A stretch of 64,000 nt of DNA, taken from positions 17,742,548 through 17,806,547 of the forward strand of contig CM026565.1 in assembly GCA_015143295.1 (NCBI GenBank). Reading direction: 5' to 3'. This DNA comes from Tetracentron sinense. Lineage: Eukaryota; Streptophyta; Magnoliopsida; Trochodendrales; Trochodendraceae. Made by a program: the position numbers and the translations under genes. The notes beneath the pieces are model-generated. The model did no database searches and had not been told where the DNA came from. It saw only the letters and a program-made list of their open reading frames with translations. The first letter of the stretch is position 1; each line of letters begins with the position of its first letter. This document shows, in pieces, positions 1 through 14,261 of this stretch.

Positions 1-2567
1 TCTAGAGTTTGGGGATACACCACTTGTTCCCTTGAATGGTACGCCTAAACCATCTTTTTGTCTATCTACCATACTTCGCCTCAGGGTGCGAGTATGGTAG
101 ATAAAGATAGTTCTTAGTGTTCATTTGGTGAGTCTACTATCTCAAAATTGCTAGTCTACAGAGGCATGATACCACAATTTATTGAGGAAAGGGATATCGG
201 GTTGGGGTCTAGTCTGTTGTTGGGTTCCAGATATCTCATTGATAATGAGCAAAGACCTGAGTTAATGCATGTAGACCTTAATTATCGTGAAGGCCATGTA
301 AGCCAAAGGGGATGATCCCCATGGATCCCCTATTTGAGAGTCTGTGGGGTTGGAAAACTGAGATGGGGGTTAGTTAGCTCTTGGAGAGTTTTTAGGTCTA
401 TCTTTTGTGGGTCATTAGGAGGAAGCTAGAGCTTTGTTCCTCAATCCGGAGAGAGATAGGGTCGAGAAGGAAGAACAGTCCAAACTCAAATCCAAAATAG
501 GTTGGGGAGGAAGCTCAGCAATGGAGCTAAGGAGGTTGGAGTGTAATGTGAACCAAGGATAAAAAAATTCAACAACATCGGGGATAAATCACCAATATAT
601 GTCGATATTGCCACCTCCCGACTCATCTTTACACTGTAAGCATTTTTTTACAAGATATCGGTCGATATTGGTGGTATATTGACGATATCGACTGAAACTC
701 GTGAATGTGCACATTTTCCCCAATTTTTGCAGGTTGTATGTGTAGACAACATCAAAAAACAAAAAAAAAGTCACGGGAGCCTGGAGGAGGTTCAGTCCCT
801 ACAGTCAACTCGTGAATGATTTGAATTTTGTATGATTACTCTCAACCCTTTTGATCCTTGGTTGAGACTCATCAATCTTTTTGAATCTTTAATTTAGAGA
901 ATAAGAAGGAAAAATGGTTGAAAGTAGAGAAGGAAGAAGAGGCAAGAGACATACCTCTCGCCGTCGTTGTAGTTTGAGTCACCGTTGTGGGCCCATGGGT
1001 TGCTCGACTTCCATCTCCCCTCTTCGACTCTTCCTTTCCAAGCTCTGCCTATATTGCTTCTTCTGGTTTTTTTTGGTTGTTGATCGAATGAGCAAAGTTT
1101 GACATTTAAGTAACCTTAACAAGGGTAATGCTAGGGTTACTCCCATAATCCCATTAGATATACTTCTTTAATAGTTTTAACTTAATATAAGGGCAATGCT
1201 AGGGTCACTCTCATAATCTAATATTGATTTATATTATTACCCAAATTCAAAAAAAGTATTAAAATTTTAATAGAATGCCTTTTTTATTTTATTTTAAGGA
1301 TTATACATGAAATTCAAGAATATTTTATGTAGTTATGAATTTTAATAATTTTCTATTATTATTATCATTAATAGCTAATAATTCTAAATAATATACTTTG
1401 TAACATTGACCAAATAATATAACTTATTTAACTAAAGATAATATATAAAATTACTAAATATTACTTAAATATATTATTTAATAACATTAAAACTAAAACA
1501 AATTATTAATCTGTAAAAAATATAAAATATTATTAATCGAGATAGTGGAAACCGAAATACTTTTCACTTCTAATGCTATTCACGATTCTCTATATCTCCC
1601 TCTCACTCCCATGGTCACGATTCATGCATAAATGAATGAAACATGAATCAAGCATACATTATCGTCACTAATCAACGCACATCTTTGCTCTCTTCTGATT
1701 GCATCTCTTATGTACATTGCTGATTTTTTAAATGTTTTTGCATGGTCCATTTGGAGAGAGGAATAAGAGAGTTTTTGAGGACTCGTCTTTCGCGACACTA
1801 AGTATCTGCTCTAAAGTCCGATTGCTGGTTTTGGAATGGTGCTCTCCACTCGCCATGAGGGAGAGGACCTCTTTGTTCTGTTAGATTAATGGGTTCCGCT
1901 TTGTCTTTTTGATCTTTTGTATCTCGTGTTTTTTCTTGTTCTCTTTCGGTTCACGAGCTGGTGAACTCTTTTTTTATGTCTTTGTAGTTCTTTTGTTCTC
2001 TTATTTATATATAAACTTTGATTACTGATAAAAAAAATGCAATTCGCGGAAGATACATATATAAAAATCACTACATAACTATCATTCTCATCTTAATAAT
2101 GAAAGTTTTTCCATCTTAACCATTCACATAAAGGTATGATCACAAATATTTCATACATAAATTATGTATAGATCCAAATGAGAGAAAAGACCACAAACAA
2201 GCTCAATCAATCCAAATAAAAAATGCCCACAACTTAAGTCCTTAAAGTGCCACTTGTTGTAATCAGTGCAGTGACCTTCATAGCTCAACAACCATCCCGA
2301 CTTCACATCACCAAGAAGACCCAGAAACATCTCTTTTAATATCAAATGGCAAAAAGTCGATGACTTTGAGAAATAACAAGGGTTGGAGGATGGCAAACAT
2401 ATACTTCTTGTGCCTATTTAGCGTCTAAGGAGGAAGAGGTAGAATATTTCGTTTAATTATTTAACAAAATTTTGAATAATTTCATGAAGTGTGCTATAAA
2501 CCATGCATTTCATTGCTATTTGTAGTTCTCAAACTCTCTCTCGATGCGTGTATAGGGAGAGGTATTA

Positions 2568-2963
2568 ATGAGCCATGCTCATTGAAGCTTGTAACGAGCA
2601 GTCCAGTCCCTCTAGAAAGATGACATGTGGCATATCTTTTTTGAATCCGACTGTTGGATGTTAAGTTGGGTCCATTAGAGACACAGGGCAAAAAAATCAG
2701 TCTGATCGGACATGTTTAGACCGTCCAATTAGACCCTAGTTGATAGCATTAACCCCTTAGGGTTCACTAGACCCTACCTAGGCTATAGAAATGACTGATC
2801 TTCCCTTTGATCGGATGGTCTATAAATGTTCGATTGAATTAATTTTTTTGCCATGTGTCTCTCGAGCAACCTGTCTTAATATCCAACAATCAGATTTTGA
2901 AACAACTTGCCATGTCACATTATTAGGGGCCGCTCATTACAAGCTTCAATGAGCATGGCTCAT
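2568..2963. mobile_element. Foldback MITE with ~31-bp terminal inverted repeats
   Basis: The left end (ATGAGCCATGCTCATTGAAG, continuing to 2598) is the reverse complement of the right end (2933-2963) with one mismatch. Imperfect pairing continues inward, so the whole element of about 396 bp could fold into one long hairpin. A TA dinucleotide flanks each side (2566-2567 and 2964-2965), which fits a Tc1/Mariner (Stowaway-like) target duplication. TA is weak evidence in AT-rich DNA, so the superfamily is uncertain. No coding capacity is visible. Confidence 0.8.
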
Positions 2964-2976
2964 TATGATGCTACTC

Positions 2977-2998
2977 ATATATATATATATATATATAT
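2977..2998. repeat. (AT)n microsatellite
   Basis: About eleven AT units lie just right of the foldback MITE. Confidence 0.9.
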
Positions 2999-3049
2999 TG
3001 AAAATAATCGCCTCCTTGGTCGATGACGCAAGGAGGGGCGTCTTGGGTC

Positions 3050-3200
3050 CCCTTTTCATGCCACGTGTCTCCCTTTTAACTCCTTTTAACTATGGTTAAG
3101 GTTCCGTTCACTAACCCCTAGGTTCACCCATCTACCCTTTGTTTTTAGAAAAATAAAATATAAAAAATTAACTAGGGTTAAAAATTAACCTGAGTTCACA
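3050..3200. mobile_element. Fragment of the TTAACC foldback MITE family
   Basis: It carries the hallmark words of a family seen again near 6865, 32510, 33060 and 62124: CCACGTGTC, CTTTTAAC, TATGGTTAAG, CCCCTAGG and a T/A-rich centre with TTTTTAGAAAAA. Only about half of a palindromic unit is recognisable, and no clear ends or target duplication remain. Confidence 0.55.
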
Positions 3201-3263
3201 GCAAGGCAGTTTTGTGAGAGTGAGGAGCAATAGTTCGCTCCTCTCCCGCAGAGTGAATTATTA

Positions 3264-3320
<57 letters not shown>
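3264..3320. repeat. Compound (CT)n(TA)n microsatellite
   Basis: About twelve CT units run straight into about sixteen TA units. Confidence 0.95.
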
Positions 3321-3324
<4 letters not shown>

Positions 3325-3427
3325 ACCTTTTTATCTGTGTACCTATGTCCAAATGTGTTGCTCTTTTTAATAGAGTATAGACAGTTGTAATAAAACATTA
3401 TTAGTCTTTTGATGTTATGTTTACTTT

Positions 3428-3635
3428 GAGGGGTGCTAGACCCAGACGCAGACATCCAAACCCCCTCACTGTGTAGCGACACTAGTCGTTGCTACACCTT
3501 CAATAGGTTAAGAAAACATTTTTTTTTCCAGAGGCTGTCATGGCTTCAACCTTTTCTAAAGGTAACATGGAAAAGTAGCGACATGTCGTTACTATAGTGA
3601 GAGTTTGGGAAGTCTACGTCCGGGGCTAGCATTTC
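3428..3635. mobile_element. Small MITE with TGCTAG-type inverted ends
   Basis: The left end (GGGGTGCTAGACCCAGACG, then CATCCAAACCCCCTCACT) resembles the reverse complement of the right end (CACT..GAGTTTGGGAAGTCTACGTCCGGGGCTAGCA), forming imperfect inverted repeats of about 40 bp. Inside, GTAGCGACACTAGTCGTTGC and GTAGCGACATGTCGTTAC are small palindromes. ACTTT flanks both sides (3423-3427 and 3636-3640) and may be the target duplication. The superfamily is not assigned. Confidence 0.6.
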
Positions 3636-3922
3636 ACTTTCTTTTTATCAATATTTAACCTTATTAATCCATACAATATTTGGGATAAAATGGTTGATGT
3701 AATCTTGGTATATCGAGACATTTCCAACATATGCTAAATGACACGGATACAGCGGTAAGTTATACTGATGCAAAAGCTACCATATGCACAAAATTCCAGC
3801 GCAACAACAGATGTGATGGTTAATGGGACAAATGGGGCTGTGCTTCCTAACGAGCAAGTTTCAAGTGAGCTTTAATCAAAGCCACACATATCAATAGTTA
3901 AAACTATGCTTGTTGATTTCTT

Positions 3923-4098
3923 AACCCACAAGGGTAGGTCAGTTGGTTCGGGTCTTGGGAGAGATCCCCAAGGTCTTGAGGTCAACTCCTCCCGGGCTTA
4001 CCTGATGCACGTGGTTTGCGGGTAATTGCGTGCATCCGAAGGGACTAGTCCTTCCTTGTCAGGGTTGGGACAACCTTCGTTATGAACCAAAAAAAAAA
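3923..4098 (+). mobile_element. tRNA-derived SINE
   Basis: A box-A-like word (GGTAGGTCAGTTGGTT) is followed about 40 bp later by a box-B-like word (GAGGTCAACTCC). The element ends in a run of A after TATGAACC. It is flanked by near-identical direct repeats, TGTTGATTTCTT at 3911-3922 and TGTTGAAATTCTT at 4099-4111, as expected for LINE-mediated insertion. It sits about 280 bp before the ZTL splice acceptor, on the gene's strand. A similar tail (GGGTTGGGACACC then A-rich) occurs near 61130-61180. Confidence 0.7.
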
Positions 4099-4342
4099 TG
4101 TTGAAATTCTTGGAGAATTGAGTAGGCTCTGGAGTGACTTGGGCTTTCTTCTTTTAAACAAGCATTTGTTTCTGTTTTTTTGTAGTTGCTCAACCCTTGG
4201 CTGTGCTTTTGACTGAAGATTATTTACTCTATGAATGTTGAACACATAACTATTCTTTTCTTTGTTAATGTTTTTCTGTTTTAGTCTTCTGCAGTGATTA
4301 ATTCCAGTCTGTTATCAATATCATCTTGATTTTTGAAACTAA

Positions 4343-5989
<1,647 letters not shown>

Positions 5990-6470
5990 TTCAGAAAAGA
6001 AAAAAAATTATAGAATGGTAAGTTGCATATTGGAATCATCGTCAGAGCCATTGACATTGATTCTAGCACTTCTTCAGATCAGTGACAGAAACTAAGAACA
6101 TACCAAGTAATAAAGTGGTGGTTGGATGTGCTTGTGTTCGCCAACAACTCCATTAACATGATATTGCTATTGGCAGGGCTCGTCTATTTATGGATTGCTG
6201 TGATGTATTTTCTTGTACGAAGTAGTTCTGATCGGAAATGAACTGATGAGGGATGACCGAATTACAAATTTATCTTTGTCAGCTGAGCTTAAAACTACCT
6301 TCTTTTACTATGCGCGATGCACTATTCTTCCTTATCAGGTCAGTAATACTTGGTAGATAGGTACTAGTACTAATGTAGGCTTACAAATGACGGGTGCCTG
6401 TATATTGAGTAATGTACTTTGTGTGCCTTTTACATGTAATGTGAGCTATGTTTGTAATGGTTTCTCCTTT
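5990..6470 (+). other. Probable ZTL 3' UTR
   Basis: This is non-coding DNA directly after the TGA. AATAAA-like signals occur near 6108 and 6605, and T/G-rich stretches (for example around 6400-6470) could support cleavage. The true 3' end cannot be fixed from sequence. Confidence 0.5.
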
Positions 6471-9092
6471 CTGTGGGTTGGTTTTGTTCACTTGTAGATC
6501 TGATCAACTTCCCTTAAATACTCATTTTGAACACCTCAAGACCCTTCCACTTTTCTTCCAGGTTAGGTGAGGATGTGAAGCTTTCCTCCCAAGCCTAAAT
6601 TTATAAATAAACCTCCATCTTGCAGAAACCCTGGGTGTACTGGTACAAACCATTCTTTGGCCCTGATCAAAGTATTTTTAGGGTTACCCAGTTGGCCTAA
6701 GAACTCGGTGGGACCCATAGAGTTGTGGGTTCCAAATCAGCTGTACATGTGCCAATGCTACTGGTTTGAGAAGATGGTTTATCTGTTCCACCTGCCTGAT
6801 ATAGGTATTAATCAAAGAGCTATACTCCTCGCCCCTCACAAAGCCCTCTTTAACTGCCTTGAACACGGGTTAAGAAGTTTTAACCCCATTGGTTATTTTT
6901 TTTTTAATTCTTCTAAAAACCAATGTTAGATGCTTTAACCCTAAGGGTGAGTGAATCTTAACCACAGTTAAAGTAAATAAAAAAGGGGATGAGTTCTGAT
7001 GGAAGTGAAGATGAATCCCCATAGAGAGGAAGTAGATAGCTTTCATCACCCTCACCCATAGAGAGGAACGGTGATAGAGCCATGCTCCTGTAGGCATGTG
7101 ACACGGTTGTGTTGGGCCCAATAATGTTCTTTAGCTATTACTATTAGGGCGTGATCAAGTTTAGTTGTAATGTTCTTGAGCTGTAATGTACGTTGAGTTT
7201 GTGGCCTTCATTGATTGACAATGGAGCCAATGTTTTTAAATGTTATCTTTGTGGCACTCTTATACACCCACGAAAAGTGGTTACCTATTCTCTAAACCCA
7301 CTTTAGACTAAACTAAAAACCGAATTACAATTCATTATTTTTGAACATGTTATTGTAGAATCATGCATTAAAATGGAAACATGCTAATTATAAAATTAAA
7401 CCAAAATTGAAAACATGCAAGGCAACTCTAGCATCATTCACCAGATAAAGCATGATTGCGACAAAATCAAACCCTAGTACAGCCCCATGCCCATGCCCTA
7501 TCTCCACTGTTTCATGCTTCAGTGTAAAATCCTTGGTTTAAGACCTGCCACAGTGCTGTGCAGTAATAGCTATAGCTATCTATATGTATATATATGTATA
7601 TATATTTATATTATTCACAATAACTCACCAAACACTGTTTATCGAGTAGCAATCTGGAAAAATTGGACATGGACCCGAACAATGTGTTAGTCCCCATATG
7701 CTAACACAAAGCCAAGAAAAGAGGGCAACAACTCCAATGATATTTTGTTAAACTTCTCTACATTTTCTAAGAATGACTCATTTAGAATTGTGATGGCTTT
7801 TATAAACTTGGTTGACACGTGCCAAAGCCTTAATAAAAGGAGATCAGTCCGTGTAGTCATGATTATCTTGTGGTCAGAGTAATCTGGAGCTGTCGTTGGC
7901 GGAGATCGATCGAGAGATTGTAGTTGCAGAGTTCTTAGAGGAGCACAATCTGTTGCGATTGATTATGTTAATTGCGAGGGCGTGATTGCTTATGGAGGCG
8001 TTGGAGATTGGTTCCTAAGGATTGTTGTGTCGAGTTTGGTTTGGTATAGTCTAAGTCTTGTACGTATTTGATGATTTTGCTCTTAATTAAATCTCTTTTG
8101 TTGGACTAGGTCCTATGGTTTTTTTCCGAAAAAAATTTCCATGTAAAAATCTCGGTGTTGTGGTTTATTTATTGTTTACCGTTTTCGCACTTTAATTTGT
8201 TAAAATTAAAATTGGTAGACAGATTTTAGGAAAATCTATTCACCTCCTCTAGGTCTTAATTTACACAAAAGGGATAATTTCAATTGATATCGTCTCTTCC
8301 ATATAAGAGTAGAGTATAAGAAGAGTGCCAATCTGTTGAAAGAGAATGACCAAGTTTTTAGGCATATATGCATATCTTTCTTTTACTAGGTATTCTTTGC
8401 ATTTTACTCTAGCAAATTTATAATCAAGTAGAGAGGGAGTTGGGGTAGTGATTATGAATTCTTTAATTCTTTCATTCCCCATGAATGATTTCAGGGGAAA
8501 GTCTTGCCAGTACATTTTGGGTTGCAGATAATGGTCGATGAAGCTGGAACCGATCTGATTTGGTAGCTTACTAGACCTTATTGAATAGTTTTGAGGAGGG
8601 TTGAATAGTTTGAGGAGGTTAGAGGAAATGGATGTGTTTGTATTCTTGTTGATACTAGAGATAGCATATCATGCTTAGTGAAAACAGTTGCAGCCTTGTG
8701 GGGTACAAGAATTTTGAATATAAGTACTGTCACATGTAATTTATGAATATCATTGGCTTGTGAACATTCCAAAAGGTGTATTTACAGTTCTAGACAGGCC
8801 TATTACTGTGCAATGCTTAGATAATCATGGAGTCTTCTTTTTCACATGCAGTTCAAAGGGTCCTAAGATGATAAAGTAAAGGCGGTGCTATGCGCACACC
8901 AACATTTGCTCACTATACGCCAAACTTAAAAAAGAGCTACTATACCATTAAACTAAAAATACTATCTTCTTCTTCTCTCATCTTTTGCCAAAGAACATGA
9001 CAACTCTTGTCAAGGCTCCTTATTTTTTGGCCAAAGACTCTAGCAACTCCTTCGAAGACATCATCTTCTTCCTCTCATCTCAAGCCAAACAC
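6471..9092. other. Intergenic region with degraded repeats
   Basis: No credible gene is visible. 6865-6975 is a scrap of the TTAACC MITE family (CCAATGTTAGATG, GGGTGAGTGAATCTTAACC). 7570-7610 is a TA/TG-rich microsatellite. About 7810-8260 ends in AGACAGATTTTAGGAAAATC followed by TATTCACCTCCTCTAGGTC, which resembles the tail of some plant Copia LTRs; I see no matching partner, so this is tentative. Near 8881 GGCGGTGCTATGCGCACACC resembles TGCTAG..GCGCAC words at 61597 and 63079 and may be a MITE end. Confidence 0.5.
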
Positions 9093-9097
9093 CCATT

Positions 9098-10710
9098 GTG
9101 TAGAGACCCAAAACTTTCATGTATTGAACTTGGTGCAAATTGAATAAAGCATTGAATTCCGTATCAAAACTCTTCAATTAATATGTAATTATGTTTGTGA
9201 ATATTGTATGAATAATAACTAAGGTTTAGGAAGAAGAAAAGTAGCAAGAAAACCAAGTGCAGGGCAATTCGGTCGACTGCCCAGACCGTCTAGTGAGAAA
9301 AGTGCATAATGTACAAAACATTAGCCTCCCAAGCAAACCTGGTCGATCGCCCGACCACTCCGGTCACCTGACCCCATCCGGTTGACCGCCCCACTGACCC
9401 GATCGACCGCCCTTAAGTGTTTTACCCAGAAAATACCTTCTAAATCTGAAAATTCAAGAATTCGAGGTCTCTAAGGACCCCTTGGCCTATATAAAGACCT
9501 TAACTTGTGGGTTTTAGAGTTTTCTATCATTCTAAGACTTTTAGAAATCCTAGAGAGAGTTTAACCTAGGTTTTGAAGAGAATTTTACAAGGAGAAGAGG
9601 GAAAATCTTGGAGATCACATCCAATGTCATTCTTAAGTGAGGGATTGTAGGGAAACGATCAAAGAAGGTATTATATACTGTACTATTAATGATGCTATGA
9701 TAAGATTACACGATTATGCTTGTATGTTGTTTTAATGACTATGTTCTTGCATGATGAAAAAGAGTAAGGGATCCGATCTGGGAATGATTTATGTAAAAGA
9801 TAATCTGATATACTACTGTTTCGATGATTTTGATTCGTTACTAGTGATGAGAATTGTTATATAATGGTGGGAGTGAGAATCTAGGGTTTGGAGATGTATG
9901 GAATAGAATGGTGATAATGGACTTGTGTTTATGGAATTATGATTACCGGATTTAATATTATAGGATTGTGTTTATCGAATTGTTAAGTTTTTAATAACCC
10001 TATTAATTTGATTGAATGTAAATCACTTATATGAATGGTAAGTACTATGAGTATGATGTTACTTGCTAAATTATAAGTAATTATGCATTATGATGGTTGA
10101 ATTTCAAAAGGGTAAATACTTGGAGGAAAATATTAATAACCTAGAATTCTCTAATTATTGTTACATGAGTGGCTTTAGCAGGGTTTCAAATGTGAAATAT
10201 CGGAATCTAAGGGATTACCTAGATGAAACTTAATCATGAAACTTAAGCACATTGTTCACGGCATGGTAAGTTGTTAAGGACATGAGTCTCACATGATCAT
10301 GCATGGATATGGAAAATGACATAATGTAACTGGTGTGTATCTTGGAAATTTGGTATGGATCTTGTTATTGGAAATCTAGTATGGACCTTGGCATGGACCT
10401 TTGGTATAGAAATTTGGTATGAAACCTAGATTCAAATGGACCTTGGAACCTTGGTATGGACATGGGAATTAACATGTTACTGTATGAATTTTATATGCAT
10501 ATGCACAAGTATATCACAAGTCTGCACGTAATGATGATATGGATATTGCTAACATGTTTTATGCACTTTGATCTTGTAAAGTATGGATACGTATGTAACT
10601 GCATGATATAATATGTATATTGTTAAGTGTACTTTATATGCACTGAGCGTTGTAAATGCTCTGCTGAATTGTTGTTGTTGGTAGTTTCACGAGGGTTCGA
10701 CATTTGTGTT
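9098..10710 (+). mobile_element. Solo LTR F1, left segment
   Basis: It starts TGTAGAGACCCAAAAC and is preceded by the CATTG duplication. A block of GGTCGACCGCCCC-like words at 9265-9415 lies upstream of a TATA-like CTATATAAAG (about 9487). The segment stops where the reverse LTR R1 begins (TGTCGCGCCCCG at 10711) and resumes at 28766. No internal coding region is attached, so it is a solo LTR of about 2.0 kb. Confidence 0.85.
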
Positions 10711-11990
10711 TGTCGCGCCCCGAAATCTTATCTTGGTCATAATGAGACTTTGGACCCATAATACTACATATCAAATCCTTATCCTTAAAACATGCAAGGC
10801 ATACTAAATATGAACTTGAAAGTTTTCCTTAATCATTAATAATAATTTCAACAATTATAATCCAACATGTCTGCCAATCATATATACCAAAATGAAACTG
10901 ATCATTCAATGTGATCAATGACTGAAAGATAAACCCAAATAATATAATCTGAAATTGTCTTATTACATCTCTTAAAATAAATTGAAATAACCAACTAATA
11001 TTCTAAACTCAATAATGTGGAAAGCAATCTAGATTGATCTCCTCTTCCTAGAAATCACCTTCCTGTTCTTCGGTGTACTCCTCTATCCAAGGTGGTGGAG
11101 CACAGATGCCGAACCCTTTTGAAACTACCGATATAAAAGTATAGTTGAACAAACGAAAGCTCAGTGTATACAAGGTCTAGCTAATAATATACAATAATAT
11201 ATCCTCATGATAATGCTTTACTATGAATAACATATCTTACAATTCATATGCGGAAAACATGTAAACATATTATCATGCAAAACATATAACCAAACTCTTG
11301 ACTTATGCAGACTTGTGAGACTTATAAGATGTTTGTTAGTTCTTTCTAGGTTTCTTAAAAGTAGCACATAACCATGCTAGATTGGTCATTACAACCACAT
11401 GTTACCATGTTTATTATACCAGTCCTTACAACCCCATGTTTTCATGTTTGTTTTACCAGTCCTTACTACCACATGTTGTTATGCTTGCTATACCAGTTTT
11501 CATATCCATACAGGTCCTTATAACCACATGTTGTCATGCTTGTTTTACCATTTTTTTCCATATCCTTTTCATTGTTTCCAGGGTCTTACAGGCCTTGTTA
11601 GATTATGTAAACTCATGACTTATGAACTTATGAGGACTTATCAATTATCATGTTGTGAGACTTGTGCTTAACTGTGTCATGATTAACCCTCATCAAGGTT
11701 ATCCCTTAGATTCTGATATCAAACCATAGAAACTCCACTAAAGCATCCATTTCCATGATAGTTAGAGAATTCTAGCTTTGTTAATATCCTTCTCTAAGTA
11801 TTCGCCTATTTGAATCTTAACCATCAATACATGCTTAATTTCATATGAATAACATGCAAGATCGTATCATGATCTTAATCATACATGAAAAATAATTCAC
11901 ACTATAAAATTCAGGTTAAATAAATGGCAAGGTTAAATCATAGTATCATTAGAAGTTATCAATATCTAGCATCAACCATAATTCATCATA
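10711..11990 (-). mobile_element. Reverse solo LTR R1, segment 1
   Basis: It begins with the reverse complement of the LTR 3' end and reads as an LTR on the minus strand. It is interrupted by G1 at 11990 and continues at 22703 and 28542. Its presumed flanking pentamers in F1 (10706-10710 and 28766-28770) agree at only three of five positions, so this insertion looks old. Confidence 0.75.
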
Positions 11991-14245
11991 TGTAGAACCC
12001 CAAAACTCATTCACCTAGTTGGTGAATAGTATCAATGAATAGTGATTTTTGATCAAAATGGGTCCTCAATGTGTTATGGTGTATGTAGTATGAATAAAAG
12101 GTGTTGGAACAAAAAATATAATGGTATATGGGTGTTAAAGCCAAGGTAAAAGAGTAGAAACACTATAGGTAAGTCAATGGAAGAGTGAAAGCACTCTAAG
12201 TAGAAAAAATGGGAAGAACAAGTGGATTCCCCAAGTTCTGATGAATTCGGGTCGACCGCCCCTTAAGGCTGGTTGATCGGCTGTCATGAAAAAATGGCCA
12301 AAATGGCCAACAGAGTGCTTCGGGTTCAGGCCGGTCGACCGCCCCTCAAGGCCAGTCGACTGATTGTGAAGAAAAAGCCCAAAATGGGCTTTATAGTAAG
12401 GAAATTTACAGGACCGGTTGACTACCCCTCCTACCCGGTCGACCGGGCGCCCGAGGTTTCACCTAGTTTGCTCTGATGGACCATTTCATTAAGGGTAAGA
12501 TGGTCTTTTGACCTCCTCTTTTCTTATATAAACCCCAAATTTGTGGGTTAGGGTTCACAAACCCTCAAGGCAAGCTAAGAGAGTTCTAAGGGGAGAAATT
12601 AGAGAAGAAGAAAGGGGAAGAAGCTAGGGTTTCTATTTAGGGATCCAGGTGGAGCTTTGAATCCTTCTTCAAGCTTGGTCCTTTCTTCAAGCTTAGATCA
12701 CACCTTCTCAAGCTTTCTCAAGTTTTTCTCCAATCCAAGAGGTAAGTACTTTCTACTAGCTAGCTTTACTATGATGCAAATATTTCAAAGTAAGATTCTA
12801 GTAGTGATGTAGAATAGAAATTGTAAGTACTCCTACTAACTTTGTTATGATACAAATTGTAAAAAGAAGATTGAATGTATGATTTTAAATAAGATTTGCT
12901 AATACTCTCTACTAGATGACTTATTTTGAATCTAATGAGTAAATAAGGATTTTTAAGCATGAGGTTTTCAATAAAAGGATAAATAGAGTTAGGCTTGTAG
13001 ATGATTGTTATTATCCTCAAATAAACTATGATTCTAAGTATGATGTGATGAAATAGGCTTAATGGTCAAGATTTGTGTGATGAAATGTTATGAATGAGAA
13101 TGTCCTATATTTTTAGAATTTGTTCAAGTATACTATGATGCTAATATGTCTTGTGTGAACTCATATGCAATGTCTAAAGCTTTCCTTATATATTATGATG
13201 CTCACAAGCACTTTACACACTCTATGTTTTACATAACCAAGGTTTTCTCATAAGCATGATATTTCAAAGATCGTAAGAAAGGTTTTTCAAAGGAAATTCA
13301 TGAGAAGAAGCATAAGTGCATAAATATTGACGAGGCCAAACTTTGGGTTGGTATTTTTAAGATCGGTTACCTCATGCTCATAAGGATCAAGTCTAAGATC
13401 TTGCATAAACTCTAAGGATCATAAGTCTCGCAAGGCTTCTAAGAATTCATAAGAATTACATAAGTCTAAGATCAGTTACAAGGCTCGCAAGGTTTCAAAG
13501 CTCACAAGGTTACAAGGCTTATAAGCTCTACGGATCATGTCTAAGATCTTGCATAAGTCTCTAAGGATCATAAAGCTGATAAGGACTCATAAGCTCACAA
13601 GAAATTCATAAGAACTCACAAGGCTCATAAGCATTCATAAGAACTCATAAGGCATGTACAAGTTGTTTTGTTTTCCACGAAAGATAAGATTTGACGAAAG
13701 GTCTTCTAAGATGAGTTTAAGCATGAATTTTATGAATGTTATTCCCTTAAGTACTTGCAGGTGATATTATTGTTATTATAGCATTGTTAGCTAGTGGCTT
13801 GTGCTCGCTAAGTATTCCATGCTCAGCCGTACATTTTATGTAGGTAGGTCATTTCAACATTTGCGAACCCAGTCCGTGGGTCGAGGAGGACTATGGTGAG
13901 GAGGAGCCCGCAAGGGCTCAGCCAGAAGAAGATAGGAACCTTAACAGGTGGCCTTATCCTGAGGACTAGTGAGAGTGAGCGAGAGTGAGAGACTACATTG
14001 TATTTTGATGAGTGGGCATGTCCACTCTTATTTGGTTTATGTATTGTATAAACTTAGAATACTGATCATGGATAGAAAATAAAATTTTAAGCTTACACTT
14101 CTGCACTTTGGTTTACGCTTCCGCATTATTATATGATTCTGCTATGTTATGCCTTGAGTATTTGTACAGGATGGTTTGGTATCAGATATGGCACATCACG
14201 AGCCAAAGTATCCCTAACTTCTAGGGGGTATTTTGGGTCGCGACA
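11991..14245 (+). mobile_element. G1 5' LTR
   Basis: It begins TGTAGAACCCCAAAACTC and ends GGGTCGCGACA. A word block (GTCGACCGCCCC, GGTCGACCGGGCGCCC) at 12246-12445 lies upstream of TATATAAA at 12535-12542, a plausible promoter. The word GAGTATTCCATGCTCAGCCG-like (about 13820) recurs in most LTRs of the window. At about 2.25 kb it is longer than the 3' LTR. Confidence 0.88.
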
Positions 14246-14249
14246 GAGG

Positions 14250-14261
14250 TGGTATCAGAGC
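14250..14261 (+). other. G1 primer-binding site (initiator tRNA-Met)
   Basis: TGGTATCAGAGC, four bases after the 5' LTR, matches the usual plant primer-binding site complementary to the 3' end of initiator methionine tRNA. Confidence 0.92.

Noticed and set aside
7810-8260. A complete Copia LTR or element
   Set aside because: Only a tail-like word is visible, with no partner LTR, primer-binding site or coding region. It is left as a tentative remnant in the intergenic entry.
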